Origin: Diadema setosum
Lineage: Eukaryota; Echinodermata; Echinoidea; Diadematoida; Diadematidae
NCBI RefSeq assembly: GCF_964275005.1
Contig: NC_092704.1
Span: forward strand, 10,480,871-10,544,870
DNA length: 64,000 bases
Reading direction: 5' to 3'
This document shows positions 12,321 through 25,029 of this stretch, one piece after another. Positions within the stretch are counted from its first letter, which is position 1. Each line of letters begins with the position of its first letter. The notes below the pieces were generated by a model, which saw only the letters and a list, made by a program, of their open reading frames with translations, had not been told where the DNA came from and did not search any database. Made by a program: the position numbers and the translations under genes.

Positions 12321-13300
12321 AACTCAGGGGAAACAAAATGAAAAAGTGGAGACGTCTAGTATAGTTCTACTGCTCGAGAGAGCGATGTTTTCTCAGGCAG
12401 GGACAGTATTTCAAAGATTCTTGGACCCCAAGCAAGGAGTTTACAATGGACTAGACTCCTCTGGTACCTCCTTGCCTAAAGGCCTGTGGTGACTTTACAC
12501 TAGTACCATGGAGCTAGCTCCATGCTAGTACCTTCCTCTCTGTCCTGTACACGTACTGTACTAGCGTAGTGCAGTAAATTATCGTCGTGAAGCAGGGAGG
12601 TTTCGTCTCACCAAGGAGTTTGTCTCACCCCCCATGTCGTGAAGGGACAACGGTACAGTCTGAAACCAGTGCATTGGGTAGCACGACCAACCGACCCAAG
12701 CTCTCCTCCCTGAGTCACTCTCTCCTTCTTGGCTCCGGCCCCCATGCAGGAGACGGCGGCGTAGATGCAAATTTAGGCCTTTATGTTGTATCGGGAGTGA
12801 CTGAACTTTGCTATTTCATTAAAAGTAATGGGGATTGAATTGTGACAAAGTGAATGGTGACTCGACTTGAAACAAGCAACAATCATCAGTGTATCAGATC
12901 AAAAATTCACAGGACAATGCTAGCTGACACGCACCCACGCGCTCACGTTACGTCGCCAGACACACCAGATAATGATTGAGAGCTTATCTATCAGGATACT
13001 CAGGGGCCCTGGAAATAGCTTAAATTACTGCAGAGGCAATGACAACGTATCCAGTCATTGAGATGGTAAACGATTGTACTAAATTGTATAATACACAAAA
13101 GCGAAATAATAATATATCACGTGGCTTAGCATGTCTATATTCTACAATGCACAACGTCATATACTCCGTAATATGCTTGCATAATGAGACATAATAATTC
13201 CATTATATTGGATGGGATGAAAGAACAATTGATTATCACAGTACTAGCAAAAATGATAGTCTTGAACTTCGAATGAATCATGGCATATTTATGTATAAAT
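12321..13300. other. No gene recognised
   Basis: Contains an 18-bp perfect palindrome (12507-12524) and a GC-richer block (12570-12770). Frames here are short and have no recognised protein motif. Confidence 0.4.
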
Positions 13301-13303
13301 TTA

Positions 13304-13360
13304 TATGTGTGTGTGTGTGTATGTGTGTGTGTGTATGTGTGTGTATGCTATGTGTGTATT
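13304..13360. repeat. (TG)n/(TATG)n microsatellite
   Basis: TG and TATG units, about 57 bp. Confidence 0.9.
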
Positions 13361-13364
13361 AGGC

Positions 13365-13470
13365 TCTACACTGACATTAATTTCGATTGCCCTTTCGGGC
13401 AACCAAAATCATCAAATTCCACTTTTTGATTGCCCGAAAATGACACATGACATTTGGTGGCCCGAAAGAA
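13365..13470. mobile_element. Fragment of a hAT-like element
   Basis: GGCTCTACACTGACATTAAT resembles the CAGGGCTCGACA terminus of the element at 39177-39653. GGCAACCAAAATC and GGTGGCCCGAAAG follow, and the 39-kb copy has related GGCCACC/CCACCAAAAG motifs. The far end was not located. Confidence 0.4.
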
Positions 13471-14046
13471 TAACTATTTAGAAACGCATAAGGTTATAGA
13501 GCATTTAATAAAAACAATGTAATATAAACCATGATAACTATGTGAAAATTAGCAGGCATGGTAAAGGGCTTCAATTACCACATACTGCTACGAAGTTAAT
13601 TCATTATTAGATTAAGGCATAAACATGATATCTTTCTTCATAACACATGTTCATGAAATATATGATGTATTACAAAAATATAAGCCTATATAAAACAACA
13701 ACTACAACTGATTGACCGTACTTAGGGTATACCTAGTTTTATTAATACTAGATAGATAAAATTTGGCGGAGTATTTTGACCGGGAGAAGAAAAATAGTAT
13801 GGCCTTGTTTTGGAATAAAACAAACTGAGTTTGGCCATGTAGATTAAATCTGGCAACCCTGATCGCGGCAGCTAACTGAAATGCGTACAGTAAGTTATCA
13901 AACACTGAGCCGCGAGTTTTTCTCCTCGAAAAACAATCTATGCCTATAATGTACACATCACGCACAAGCTATGGATGGCCCCGTCAAAACATTAAATTTC
14001 TTACAATATGGTGTCCAGATATCTATTTACGGTGGCCCGGGTAACA

Positions 14047-14234
14047 CGACAGTTGCTCCGGTCTTGCTACCTCCAAGGAATTATAGGGCTAGAGTTAGGG
14101 TTGTGATAGGGCTTTAGGGTTAGTTCGATTCAGTGTATTAGGATTAGGGTTAGGGTTTATGTGTGGTGGGTATAGAATTTACGTTTGGCTCTAAATAGCG
14201 TGCATATATACTTAATTCATGGGAGCAACTGTCG
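14047..14234. repeat. Small inverted-repeat element with TTAGGG-like interior
   Basis: CGACAGTTGCTCC (14047-14059) and its exact reverse complement (14222-14234) bound about 190 bp. The interior has several irregularly spaced GGGTTAGGGTT-like motifs. These are too few and irregular for an interstitial telomere array. Confidence 0.5.
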
Positions 14235-14336
14235 CAGGAGCAAATTGCCATGAAACCGACCCCGGGCCACTCGACCACTACTAATGTCGAACTGTACATT
14301 TGATTATAATAGGCATATAAACATATAGATATGGTT

Positions 14337-14410
14337 ATTATATTATATTATATTATACTATACTATACTTTATCATGTTATATTATATCAAATTATATTA
14401 TATAATGTAA
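14337..14410. repeat. (TATTA)n/(TACTA)n AT-rich repeat
   Basis: Imperfect TATTA, TATAC and TATCA pentamers. Confidence 0.8.
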
Positions 14411-15147
14411 TAAATTATAGGGTCCTTTATCTTATACACATGAGTTTTATCGCAAAACGATTAAACTCCATTCTTGTCAATATGAAATATTTGCAATTAA
14501 ACCTTCTAAGGTACAAAGAAAATGATCAGATAGTATGCAATATTTTTCACTATAACTTCAAGAATATTTCTTGTAATGTGTAACAGGCCATTCTGCTGTT
14601 TCCGATGGAGGACTTATACTTAAAAAATGTTTGAAATGGCTCCTAACCCGTTTTTTTTTCGATCAAACTCTTCATGTATAAGCATGAAAACAGTTCACAT
14701 ATCAGACGAGTGACATGTAGGAACACAAAACTGTGTTTTGCGGTAAAGATACATGACAATACATATGGGCTATAGGCTAAAGTTAAGGTGATATTGTTGT
14801 GTGGTGATATGTTAAGGTGATACTTGTGTAGTATTTTTCATTCTGTATAATTTATAGGAAAAGTCACTTATCCAACTTCTTTTCCCCTTCCTTCTCTCTA
14901 CCTCGCTCTTTCGCGATTCATGATTGCTGCATGTCCACCTTGCAAGATGTATTTGTGACGATGCATGCCTTCTTTACACGCCACATGCATTTAAACTATG
15001 GTCCATGCTTAAACAGAAAGGTAACAGTGCGCTGGAAAAGACGTTCCAACGGAAGACTTATAGTCCCGTGACCTTTGCGGCTATTTTAGTCTTCGATTAC
15101 GTATGAATATTGACTGAATGAAGCTGTACTTGTTGTGGGGTTTGCTA

Positions 15148-15186
<39 letters not shown>

Positions 15187-15289
15187 ACTCATTGTCTGGT
15201 TTCCCCTCTGATTGCAATGAGCTATAGTTCCCACCATCGATTCACTTCTTAGTCTATAGAAATTAGAATGTGCTCTTTGAAATAAGTTC
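14411..15289. other. No gene recognised; (GT)n at 15150-15182
   Basis: Unassigned sequence with a 32-bp GT array near its end. Confidence 0.4.
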
Positions 15290-15661
15290 TTAAAGGCATT
15301 ATTAACCATGCGTACGGATGAAACAAAAGCCCATGCTTTAGTGCTTCAAAATATTACTAAAATGGCAGTTAGATATAGAATCAACCAATATAAAAATGTT
15401 AATCAGGACTTATAACCACTACACGTATTGTTAAATATACAGAATGTGAACAATAGTTGTAACAAAATGTTTTTAGAATTCATCGTCTACAGTTATGGTT
15501 GATAGTGATATCTTCATATTATGTTATATACTGTAAAATTTATTATGGTAGGATGGTTTGTGATACAACTGACCTACTTATAAATGCATGAAATGTGATA
15601 ATTCGAACAATATATATATTTTTTAAAGATCACTGTTTCCAATGGTAAACAATACCTTTAA
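15290..15661. mobile_element. TTAA-type MITE, family 2, copy b
   Basis: TTAA lies at both ends, and the terminal repeats TTAAAGGCATTATTAACC and (reverse) TTAAAGGTATTGTTTACC match copies a and c. The interior is more diverged, and an AT expansion lies at about 15610-15625. Confidence 0.8.
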
Positions 15662-16054
15662 CCACTTACAAGGGATTCGTTATGAATACTGACAAGCATC
15701 ATGTTCTTGCAGCCAAACCACTTCGGTTGGATATCAAATACTATTGTGCTTATAATAGTAATCCATTCAAGAGTCTTATAAGTGGCTAATGGTATAATGG
15801 GACGGTTTCAGTATTGACTGCGTCTTTTAATTTCCTCGTACAATCCAACAAGTTCAAAATACGGGAAATTGATGTGTCTTACCCTGATCATGCTGTAACC
15901 TGCAAATCTTACGTGCATCTGTCTTTAGTTTTACATCTTGTTTTTTTTTTCTTCTTTTTTTCTTTTTAAGACAAGAGGCGCTGTTTCTGTGGCTCTATAT
16001 GTTTAACTATAATTATTTTTGTTCTTTTCAGTCCCGAAAAATATCGCATTGTGT

Positions 16055-16205
16055 GAATATTCAATGTTTTATCATTCATGAGACGGTTCGAATATTACAT
16101 TCGGTGCAAGTTCAAGGCTTCGCGTCGTTGAATAGAAAGATTAAACTTGAACGCTAATGTAATATTCGGAACCATCGCACTCATAAACGTTGAATATTTG
16201 TATAC
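16055..16205. repeat. Foldback element with CG-rich apex
   Basis: Arms around CGAATATTACATT...CAAGTTCAA and AACTTGAACGCTAATGTAATATTCG are inverted about an apex containing AAGGCTTCGCGTCG. The same plan (AT-rich arms and a GC hairpin at the tip) recurs at 45.6 and 52.0 kb. Confidence 0.65.
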
Positions 16206-16723
16206 TATTCTTTGTTGCTATCAGTTTGATTGATATTGTCGGAGCCATCATGTTCGTTGCTAGGATGGTGACGTTTCTGCTGTAATCATTGTGAGGGAAG
16301 ACTGTGATGATAACTATTTACATGTATTGCATGATTGTGCATTTGACAGTTACTTCCGCGCTTTAAATAGATCTGAGATATGTTTACAAAATGGTCAACT
16401 TCCGCATACATGGCCCCGGCTTGACGTAATGTACAGCGACCTGAATGTATAAGTGCAAGGCGTCACGTGATTATAATTATGTCCGAGAAGCTACATCGTG
16501 GGAGATTATAACTGCGGCAAAAGTGACGTGTGAGGCTAAGCCGCTGAAACACCTTGGGGTTTTGCATTGAGTTTCATTTATAACTATAATTATCCTACAC
16601 CCTCTGTAAAAGGAAAAGTCCAGACGGTATTCATAATTTCACATCATGTAGTAGACCTACAAAAATCGACAGCTCCATGTTTAGATTTGTGGAATTTATT
16701 TTTGTCCTTGAGCAGAAAAAACT

Positions 16724-17640
16724 ATTTATTTATTTATTCATTTATTTATTTATTAGTCCCCTCAGTTTCTCAACTGCTTTCCAGGGGAGCCCTGTGTATA
16801 TACACATGATAAAACACTGTATTACAATAAACTTCATAAAAATCACATACAAGTATAGCACATATACACAAAACAATACACGCTTAAAAAAATACTGGAT
16901 CATGGAGACTGACATAAAATGTATACTAAATTCAGTATAGACAAAGTGTATTATCAAAAAAAAAACCCCACAAAAAACTGTGTAATTACTGTTATGACAC
17001 ACCAGAAACAAGAACCGAGTTTAAAATGCCACAAAAGGGGTTAGTGGAACCAAAAAGAAAAGTACAGCATTGTAATTGAAAACAACATAAACAGTTAAAA
17101 AAAATGTTGAAACAATCAATAAATAACCATTGTATCATGATAAGTATATGTTTAAAACTCAACTGACGGCATAATTTTCTAAATCTTTCAAAAGAGGGGC
17201 AAGTTTATAAGAATACTGGTAAAGTGTTGAATATTGCACTTCCGTGGTAAGAAAAGGACGTTCGCATACATTCTGTCCGTGGTGCAGGCACAAAGAGGGG
17301 GCTGTTGACTGCGTATCTGGTATGGTAGTATACTGGTCTAATGGTAATGAGTAGTTTTAGATAAGCCGGCACTCTGTCATTTAAAATCTTTGTAAACTAT
17401 TATACATTTCTGGTATTATAATCTGAAAAACTCAAAGCAAATGACACTGAACATGGTTGATGAAACAAGAGGTTCACATATTTCAGAAATGTAGCTATTA
17501 TAATTCCATGACAGCACTGCTTGCTTAACAAGTTCACCTGTGTAGAATTTATACATGCTTTCTTCTTTAGTTCTGCTTCCTTGAGCCCCCCACTCAGCCA
17601 TGCATTCTTATGGTGAAGCTGCCATGTCAACACCCTTGTT
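16724..17640 (-). mobile_element. LINE remnant, C-terminal RT-linked region
   Basis: The minus-strand frame from about 17395 to 17200 reads ILNDRVPAYLKLL, then HTRYAVNSPLFVP, APRTECMRTSFSYHGS and FNTLPVFL. This is the conserved segment after the thumb in CR1/L2-type LINE ORF2 (usual pattern: L-P-YL, R-x-L-P-RT, SF-x-Y-x-G-x-x-x-WN-x-LP). The element ends at 16724-16755 in an (ATTT)n tail. The RT catalytic core is not present and the reading frame is interrupted. The assignment to the CR1/L2 group is inference. Confidence 0.8.
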
Positions 17641-17867
17641 CATTTTCATTTGTTATATGTTTTGAAAACATTCTTATTCTTCATCCCAATCACTATACTT
17701 GTAAATTCTGAAACTCTGTACCCAGTACATGTATAGCCAATTTATGGAAGTTGTTCAAATTTTCAAATGTCTGATAATCATCTGGAGTTCTCCTCATAAA
17801 CAATACCTCCAAACTCCAATGCATGAGCCTCCACGCATATTCACGTACACATGCCGATTTACTGCCA

Positions 17868-18196
17868 CTAATTGGTCTATTCCCACTTGGTCTAATGATC
17901 ACAAGTTGGGCTAATACAATCCGCGCTAAACCTATTTTGGTTTACTTCTCACTTGGTCTTCTTGCCACATGGTCTAACCAGTTGGTCTTATCCAAGGAGG
18001 GTCTTATGGCCACTTTGGTTATTCGTCACTTGGTCTAATTCCCATTCGTCTAATTGCCAGTTGGTCTAATATAAGTTGATCTATTACCAATTCGTCTTAA
18101 AATTCCCATTTGGTCAAGTAACCACTTAGGCTAATTCTCATTCGGTCTAATTTACTCTTCGTCTATTTCATCATTTCGTCACCATTTCATCTTTTC
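17868..18196. repeat. Degenerate minisatellite, consensus TTGGTCTAATTNCCA
   Basis: About 17 diverged copies of a unit of roughly 17-18 bp with the core (T)TGGTCTAAT or TTCGTCTAAT follow one another. Such subterminal minisatellites occur in some invertebrate DNA transposons. No transposase or terminus was found here. Confidence 0.8.
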
Positions 18197-19194
18197 ACCC
18201 TACCCTTATACGTGTACTATAGGACCTACCTCTCATGTTTCTTCACCTTCGACATAAACAGACATCGCATGACATGTCCAGCTCTTCTTCTTTTCCTTGA
18301 TTGGCCTGTCTACCGGACTGGTGATCTACAAAACCCGTCCAAGCATACAAAAAACCACATTATCTTAACCGGTGACTATCGCAGACATTGTTTTCTTGCT
18401 TGCCTGTACTGCACCTAAAATGTGTGGTGAAGATAATTCATACATGTCATGAATGATATTATCATTATAATTTAGATAGCATGTAAGTCCATGCAAAGCA
18501 GACTGACCATCAAAACTGACCACAAGTTAATCGCCAGCCGATCTACCCGGATCAACTTGTGTACTGCCCCAAGCCCTGTACAACACATTCACCTCATTTG
18601 ATAATTTACCTCTGATCTTGAATGTGACACTTTCAAATACCATTTGGATGGAATGTCTGTCGCACTGTTCGCTTAATTTTATACTCTACTCGACTTGGTT
18701 ATGGAGTGGCCATCAACGTCATAACAGGTTCTAAGACCTAAACTTTCACAGCATCTCAAGCCCAGTTAGGAGGCAAACCATGTTGGTGTGGGACTGCGGG
18801 TGTCCCTCGAAGTGAGGTCCTTCGCTGGATTGGACTGAAGACTCATCTTAGATTCCCCTGTCAGACGAGAAAAGCTTCTCTTCTTCATCATCACCCATCT
18901 TTTCCCTCTTCTTCTGCTGCCTCATTCGGCGGGGAGTAAAACTGTGTAGGCCTTAAGTCTCATGTTCACACTCTGCTATATCGCGCAAAACTGCCTCGTT
19001 TTACGGATCAGCACCATGCAGAGAGGCCCACAGAGGCACTCGCGTGTGTTTATAATTATACATGACACCATTGACAGGTGAACTCTTAGTGTATGTTTTT
19101 TCTTTCTTCTTTTTCTTTAAAGGAAGATATTACACAAAGCGCCGTTTTGCAGTAGGCCTACAGATATGTGGATAGAATACCAGCATTAGCAATA
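18197..19194. other. No gene recognised
   Basis: No domain-bearing frame or clear repeat was seen. A CTTCTTC-rich block lies at 18880-18920. Confidence 0.4.
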
Positions 19195-19339
19195 GTTTAG
19201 TAGTAGTACACCTGTAGTAGTAGTAATATTATTATAAGTAGTAATAGTAGTAGTAGTAGTAATAGCAGAATAGAAGTAGCAGTAGTAGAAACAATTAGTA
19301 TAGTAGTAGGCTATAACAATAGCATAATGTAGTAGTAGT

Positions 19340-19375
<36 letters not shown>

Positions 19376-19393
19376 TAAATAGTAGTAGTAATA
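19195..19393. repeat. (TAG)n trinucleotide repeat, imperfect
   Basis: About 200 bp of AGT/TAG units with interruptions, most regular at 19333-19373. The overlapping minus-strand frame (poly-T) is an artefact. Confidence 0.9.
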
Positions 19394-20580
19394 GTAAAAA
19401 GATATAAGTAAATAAAAAGATAAAGGGAGATATAACGTTCGTGAGTATGTAAAATATCATAGTGTTTTATTTTGGAGGATGTCCACATACTAGCCCAAGA
19501 TCTCGTCGCTATTTGCAAGCTAGCATTTCAGACAGAGTGCTGATTCGATTTCCTTTAAGACGATAAAAAATATTATATTATGAGTGACTCTTTTCGGTGT
19601 TCGTTTTTCCTCCTTTACATCGAAGACCGTTATTGATTGAGCCTGAATGTATAATCTGCTGAGATGACTTAATTTCGAAGCATCCGGTTAAATAAAATAC
19701 TGATTATTTTGCAACACAACTATATAATAGAGTACCATCAAACTTCTGTGACTACCAAAGTTGGTATCATACTGAAAACCCGAATAAAAACAACAAGAGT
19801 GAGTTCCTTAATTGAGTCCGTATATAGCAAAATGAAATAATTATTCAGTAACCATTTCTACATTTCAGATTGCTCTCTTCACGCTTGGCACATCTTTGTG
19901 CAAATCAAGAATCATACTTCAGCGATAGTTTCATTTTTTTTTTTCCAAATTGATATTGATACTGTATTCATATTGTGACAGTAATGATAAAAAACAAAAA
20001 TCAAGTACTGATTTAACCAGAAAAGTGCTAACATGGTCTGTCAGTGGACCCTGCACCACTTTGATTCTAGCATGGTCACGTACTGTATTCATGCATGCCG
20101 CTATTGGTATAAAGAGTATACCCGCGGGGTTTGCCAAAGGATCGAATATACAGGGCAGAACTCGAACCGAGGTCCTGCTGTTTTAAAGCCAGATCCTATT
20201 ATAACCCACCATACTTACACGGTGATCCCGTTGCCATATTTTGATCACGTGCAAAACGCAATGAGATTATTGTTTGCCAGTCCTAGGTTACCGTTTGACA
20301 AGATAACTGGATAGCGCACAAGCAATATTGCTTCCGTGGGATCCAGTTGTGAGTACAATGTAGGCCTACTTGGGGTGGACCGCTTCATTGGGTTTTGCAC
20401 CATGCTCTTTACACTTGATGAATGAAGTGGGATCTGTACATACCATGTCAAAAAGTACGCTTATTTGCTATTTTTGACCGTGGTGATATGGCGTACATTA
20501 CATAACGCCACCCAGATTGAAAACTTGGCACTTTTACTGCAAAATCACAACTATCCTTGTACCCACTGTTTTCTTCAATA
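19394..20580. other. No gene recognised
   Basis: A weak tRNA-like B-box (minus strand, about 20155) is the only hint of structure. See the rejected items. Confidence 0.35.
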
Positions 20581-20946
20581 TTAAAGGGATGGTACAGTAT
20601 TGGTGGAGATGAGAATTGGGCTTTTAACTTTTTGCGAGATACCAAGAAAACACGTATGATATAGTACAGAGCATACCATTTTAAGAGGTATTCAAAGTTT
20701 ATTTGAGGAAAATCAGGTTTGGAATGACTGAAACATCCAAAAACAAAATAAAACAAAGCGATCGTAATAAGTCGCTCTTTTTTTGGATATCTCAGCCATT
20801 TCAAAACCAATTTTCATCAAATAAATGTTGAATTCCTCATAGAATTACATGCTCTTTCATATTTCATAAGAGGTTTCTTATTTCACCAAAAAATGTTAGA
20901 AACCGCGGGATATTAGGTCTCAACCAAAACTTTACAATCCCTTTAA
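20581..20946. mobile_element. TTAA-type foldback MITE, family 1, copy 3
   Basis: TTAA at 20581-20584 and 20943-20946, with AGGGATGGTACAG inwards on the left and AATCCCT on the right. It aligns over its length with copy 2, including the AAAGCGATCGTAATAA centre and the inverted GGATATCTCAGCCATTTC arm. Confidence 0.85.
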
Positions 20947-21189
20947 AGGGTTGAAAGACCCGATAGCTTGCATTATGGGGATTCATTAGTTATCTGAACT
21001 CAGTTGCTAGCTGCTCACCGGGATACATTCGAAAACCGCGAATAGCACCGGTCAGCAACTGTGCATTGGTAACGACCATTCGAGATTCTTCGGCTGTGTG
21101 TATACTTACATGAGAGATCAACTGGTGCTAAAACTAAAGAAAATTCGTTAAACTCATGTCAGTATAATTATTTGTTTGTTTGTTTGTTT

Positions 21190-21500
21190 TTTTCTTTATG
21201 GCGTGGGGTTATATTTTGAATTTCAAGATGGTGGCCTTCAACAATTTGGAAAAAATAAAGTTGAACTGGAATGTTGGACACCTCAAGCATGTGTACTCTT
21301 GAAAATTTGAAGCTTCTACAATAAGTGCAAGCTACGATATTATAAGTAAAATACATTTAGCTTTGACGGCCATGTTGAATTTGAAGATGGCGGCCTATCA
21401 AAGCGATCTGAAGCTTTTAGAATGCTCCCATTGTGAGATATGGGTTTAAATGCAGTTTGATATGGCGGCCATTTTGAATTCAAAATGGCGGCTGAAGACG
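21190..21500. repeat. Repeat with clustered YY1-type AAGATGGCGGCC motifs
   Basis: AAGATGG(C/T)GGCC occurs at about 21229 and 21386. CGGCCATGTTGAATTTGAAG lies at about 21369, and a perfect 22-bp palindrome (GCCATTTTGAATTCAAAATGGC) at about 21469-21490 supplies two more sites on opposite strands. The spacing suggests a diverged tandem unit. Confidence 0.6.
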
Positions 21501-21629
21501 TAGTTGAAAAAAAGAACGGAACCAAAGTTCGTTTGTTTGTTTGTTTGTTTAAATTGAGCACCCCCAAAATTGACAAAGTTAGCCCCCCCCCCAAAAAAAA
21601 AACAAAAAACAAAACAACAAACAAAAAAA

Positions 21630-22683
21630 TTTGGATTGAAAATCTCACGGTATTACCTAGTAGCCTCTACTATTATTCCAGAATATAGACGAGCCATGTC
21701 TGGTTTCCCACTGCACAGTATCCCAACGCCATCGGGTCTTAAAGTAATGCCAAAAGAAGTGCGAAACGATCAAAACTAACGAGCTGATACCTCTATCACG
21801 TTATGCTATTCAGAACAGCTTGAATAATCAATGATGGTCTTTCTTTTCGCGCTGAATTCCCTTTGGTTTAGATCCTTTGTCGTACCGAGACCAAGAGTCT
21901 GCTCAATCATGGATATACAGAAAAGCCCAATATTATTCAAAGCCATAATTATAAGCATCATGCTAAATGCGATAATTAAGGCCTATGTGTTATGATAATT
22001 CGTACGATGACTTCTCTTCAGAGGGAGCGCCCGCCTATTAAAGGGAATTAATGTACTTCAAAATACACGTTCGTCTCGATACCGTGAATGCAGTAATTTG
22101 GCCAGAAAATGATAGAGAATTCCACTATTAAAATGTATTAGTTTGCTAAAAATGAGAAGTAACATTTAGTCGACTTGTTATCGACACAATGTTAAGGGAA
22201 ACGCAATTGCTACTTGCTTTCTGATTGAGGCAAGTCATGTGCTTTTTCATAAGTACCAGAAGAAACTTAAAGTTATACTGAATTCTCTTTGTATTTTCTT
22301 TATGGGCCTACCGGTGCCCTATACCAGGACATCACGAATCCCCTAGTCTCTATTCCAGCATTGACAGTACATGAGAAAAGTTAGGACTACGTTATTCATT
22401 ATTTTTAAACGGATTGTGTGATTTTTCACTGATTTGTATAAGACCCATAATAATATATCTGCTTTCACTAGAATACTAGAATTTGGGGGTAAATTTCCCT
22501 TTATGAAACTTCAAAGTAGGGAGATGTATACACCTTACCACCAGCTACAGGCAGCATCACGTCGGAAGTGTTTTGAACGCTGAACACAGAAATTCCGCAC
22601 AACGAGTTTTCAAATAGCGCTTGGCAATGTAGAGTGTTGTCAGATCTTCTGGAAGTTGAGAAAATGATGTTATAGCAAGTAGC
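21630..22683. other. No gene recognised
   Basis: Unassigned sequence. Frames are short and have no motifs. Confidence 0.4.
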
Positions 22684-22762
22684 TTGTTTGTTTTATGTTA
22701 TAAGTTGTTTGTGTTTATGTTATAAGTGCTGTTTTATGTTTGTTTTATGTTATAAGTGCTGT
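22684..22762. repeat. Short tandem repeat, GTTTTATGTTATAAGT units
   Basis: Three to four imperfect units of about 16-27 bp built on TTTATGTTATAAGTGCTG. Confidence 0.75.
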
Positions 22763-24724
22763 CTGGGGCAAATTATTTGTAGAGGGCCCCATTTCTCTCT
22801 CTCTCTCTTCTTTCGATCTTTAAAATAACAACAACAAGTAGCTTCAGAGTTAAAAGATGATGTTTGTGCAGTTTTATCCTCGTGTATATAATGACCGTAC
22901 ATTGACTGCACATATATGAAATGCAGACATGTGACGGGATATTATATTTGCACAAGAACACATACCAGAATGTGCTGCGAGTGAATAGATCGCAGACTTT
23001 CTACTACTTATATTTGAAGTGCTTTGTCATGCGAAACACACGCAATAGGAACCCCGTCTGGGCCCGCCAAGTGGGGGAGGCAATAGACTGTGTGAGAGTG
23101 TTTGTTCTCTTTGATAAATCTATACAGAACTCTGAGTTATTGTACACTGGGAAGCAGATGAGATTCAAAGTCATCAGTGCGTGAAGATATGAACATACTG
23201 CGGTCATGTGCACCTCTTCCTCAGTGTAGAAAGGCAGTCATTCGTATGCTGTTAATGTACACAAAGGAAGCCATTCGTCACTATACACAAATATGGTCTG
23301 AGGCAGAAAAGAGGGGTTGGTTACACTTAAAAGAATAGAGTACAGGAGAGGGACTCAAAGGGCGGGCTGCATTAGATTATTGGACCAGAAGAAATCATTA
23401 CGTGTGATGAGTCTGTGCTTTATGTTGTGATTTGTTTTCGTGATTATTGGGATGGTATTTATAACTATTTGAGTGACTTAGCCACAATAATGCGCATAAA
23501 AGAAAGAAAGAAAGAAAAAAAAAAACTAAACAAAATGTAACAGCAACAGAGCGCATTTCAACGCGCTTGTTTTCATTATGACCTTGAAAACCTCCATACG
23601 AGCAAAATGAAACACCCTGGATTGTGAGCATTTATAAACATTCATGTGTGTTTAAATTCTCGAAAGCTCTATCATTCCTTATTCAGTGTATAGTATAGCA
23701 GTGTGTGGCTGTTGTAGTGAAATGCGTGGAGTATTATATACCAATTCGGTTTGGGTACTGTGTTTATGGTACTTTGAACTTATCTAACTGGGGAGCTTCA
23801 AGTAGGCCTAACAAAAGATAACAAAGTCATTGCATAACCCATTGAGAGTGCTTCTGATCTTCTTTGGAGGTCCCCCAGTGTATGGCAGCCATAAGTCGGA
23901 TTATCTATACGAGAATTGACTCTTTAAATGAGTGCAATCATGGTCCAGTTATCATGGGATGTTAGGAGTCTCCTGAAGAAAGGAGAACAGTGTGTGGGAC
24001 CTACACAAGATTGATCTACGGGAATGTGCTGTGCGTGCAGGAGCATGGTAACACGTGATGGAAGCTGTGGCTCCATGGTAATAGATGGTAATAACTTCCG
24101 ACAAAGTGGTTACTGTACGTGTTTGTCGGCGTTTCTTGTACGCTCTTCTGTTTATAGCAGTCGATACACAGACGGATTTGATGAACTTTTCATGATATAT
24201 GCCCTTCACTGTGAAAGGAATGCGTGATCGATTTAATTCATTTTGGTATTCCGGATCATCATCCAGAACTATAGTATTGGTATGCGTGCATAGTTCCTTG
24301 ATCCTTGATGCAGTGATCCCTATATAGTAGAAGCTCTTATACGAAGCTATACTGGGATGAAATCGAGCTGTGTGTCATGAGGGGGTACCATTCAGTGTAT
24401 GTACAACAGTCACACTATCATTGAAAAGAATGTGAGCATGAGTGCTCAGCGCGAGTAAAAACAGAGTGGATCCTCCTACATGGTAGCAGATCAAACAGGA
24501 GGCTGCATTGTTCTGAGAATGGGTAGAGCAGCTCCTTGGAATAATGGGTCAGCAGTGGTTACTACCGGTCCCGGCAGGCGATTCCATAATCTTATGTCTC
24601 TTGGGTAAAATGAATACTTATGAGAGTCAAGGGTGGACCCAGGAACTGTGTACTTGAGTTGATGATCATGCCGTCATATGTCGTTATATGGCGTAATGGG
24701 CCTATCTCACTGGAGGTGACGACG
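22763..24724. other. No gene recognised
   Basis: Small (CT)n at about 22795 and (GAAA)n at about 23505. No coding feature was supported. Confidence 0.4.
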
Positions 24725-24838
24725 CAGCGCCGCGACTGCCGCGACTGCCGCGATTGATCAGTCGCGGAGATGTCTCTGCAACCAGGGCGACTCGGGTCGC
24801 CACCGGGTCGCCATCGGGTCGCCACCAAGTCGCCACCT
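24725..24838. repeat. GC-rich minisatellites (CCGCGACTG and GGGTCGCCACC units)
   Basis: CCGCGACTG units (about 24729-24755) are followed by four units of an 11-bp repeat (CGGGTCGCCAC type, about 24790-24836). This is a sharp GC peak in AT-rich surroundings. A minus-strand frame through it encodes arginine- and glycine-rich repeats and is not supported as a gene. Confidence 0.75.
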
Positions 24839-24939
24839 ACTCTCCAAGCCAATGAAATGCCCACTTAATGAACCTGTGGCCCCGGGGAGGATTTTTGTTC
24901 TCCGATTGTTTCTTGCAAAGCTTACAAATTATATAGAAG

Positions 24940-24990
24940 CAAAAAAAAAAAAAAAAAAAAAAAAAAACAACAACAACAGCAACAACAAAA
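24940..24990. repeat. Poly-A run with (CAA)n tail
   Basis: About 28 A followed by CAACAACAACAGCAAC. It could be the 3' end of a plus-strand retroposed sequence, but no body was recognised upstream. Confidence 0.7.
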
Positions 24991-25029
24991 AACAACATTT
25001 ATTCAAGGAGAGTATAGCCCTGAAGTGTA

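Noticed and set aside
12507-12524. 18-bp perfect palindrome CATGGAGCTAGCTCCATG
   Set aside because: One such palindrome by chance in 64 kb is not surprising, and nothing around it suggests a site.
14085-14160. Interstitial telomere repeat (TTAGGG)n
   Set aside because: Only a few irregular GGGTTAGGGTT motifs lie inside a small inverted-repeat element. There is no tandem array.
20140-20215. Minus-strand tRNA-like SINE head
   Set aside because: The B-box-like GGTTCGAGTTC deviates from consensus, no A box is convincing, and no second copy was found in the window.
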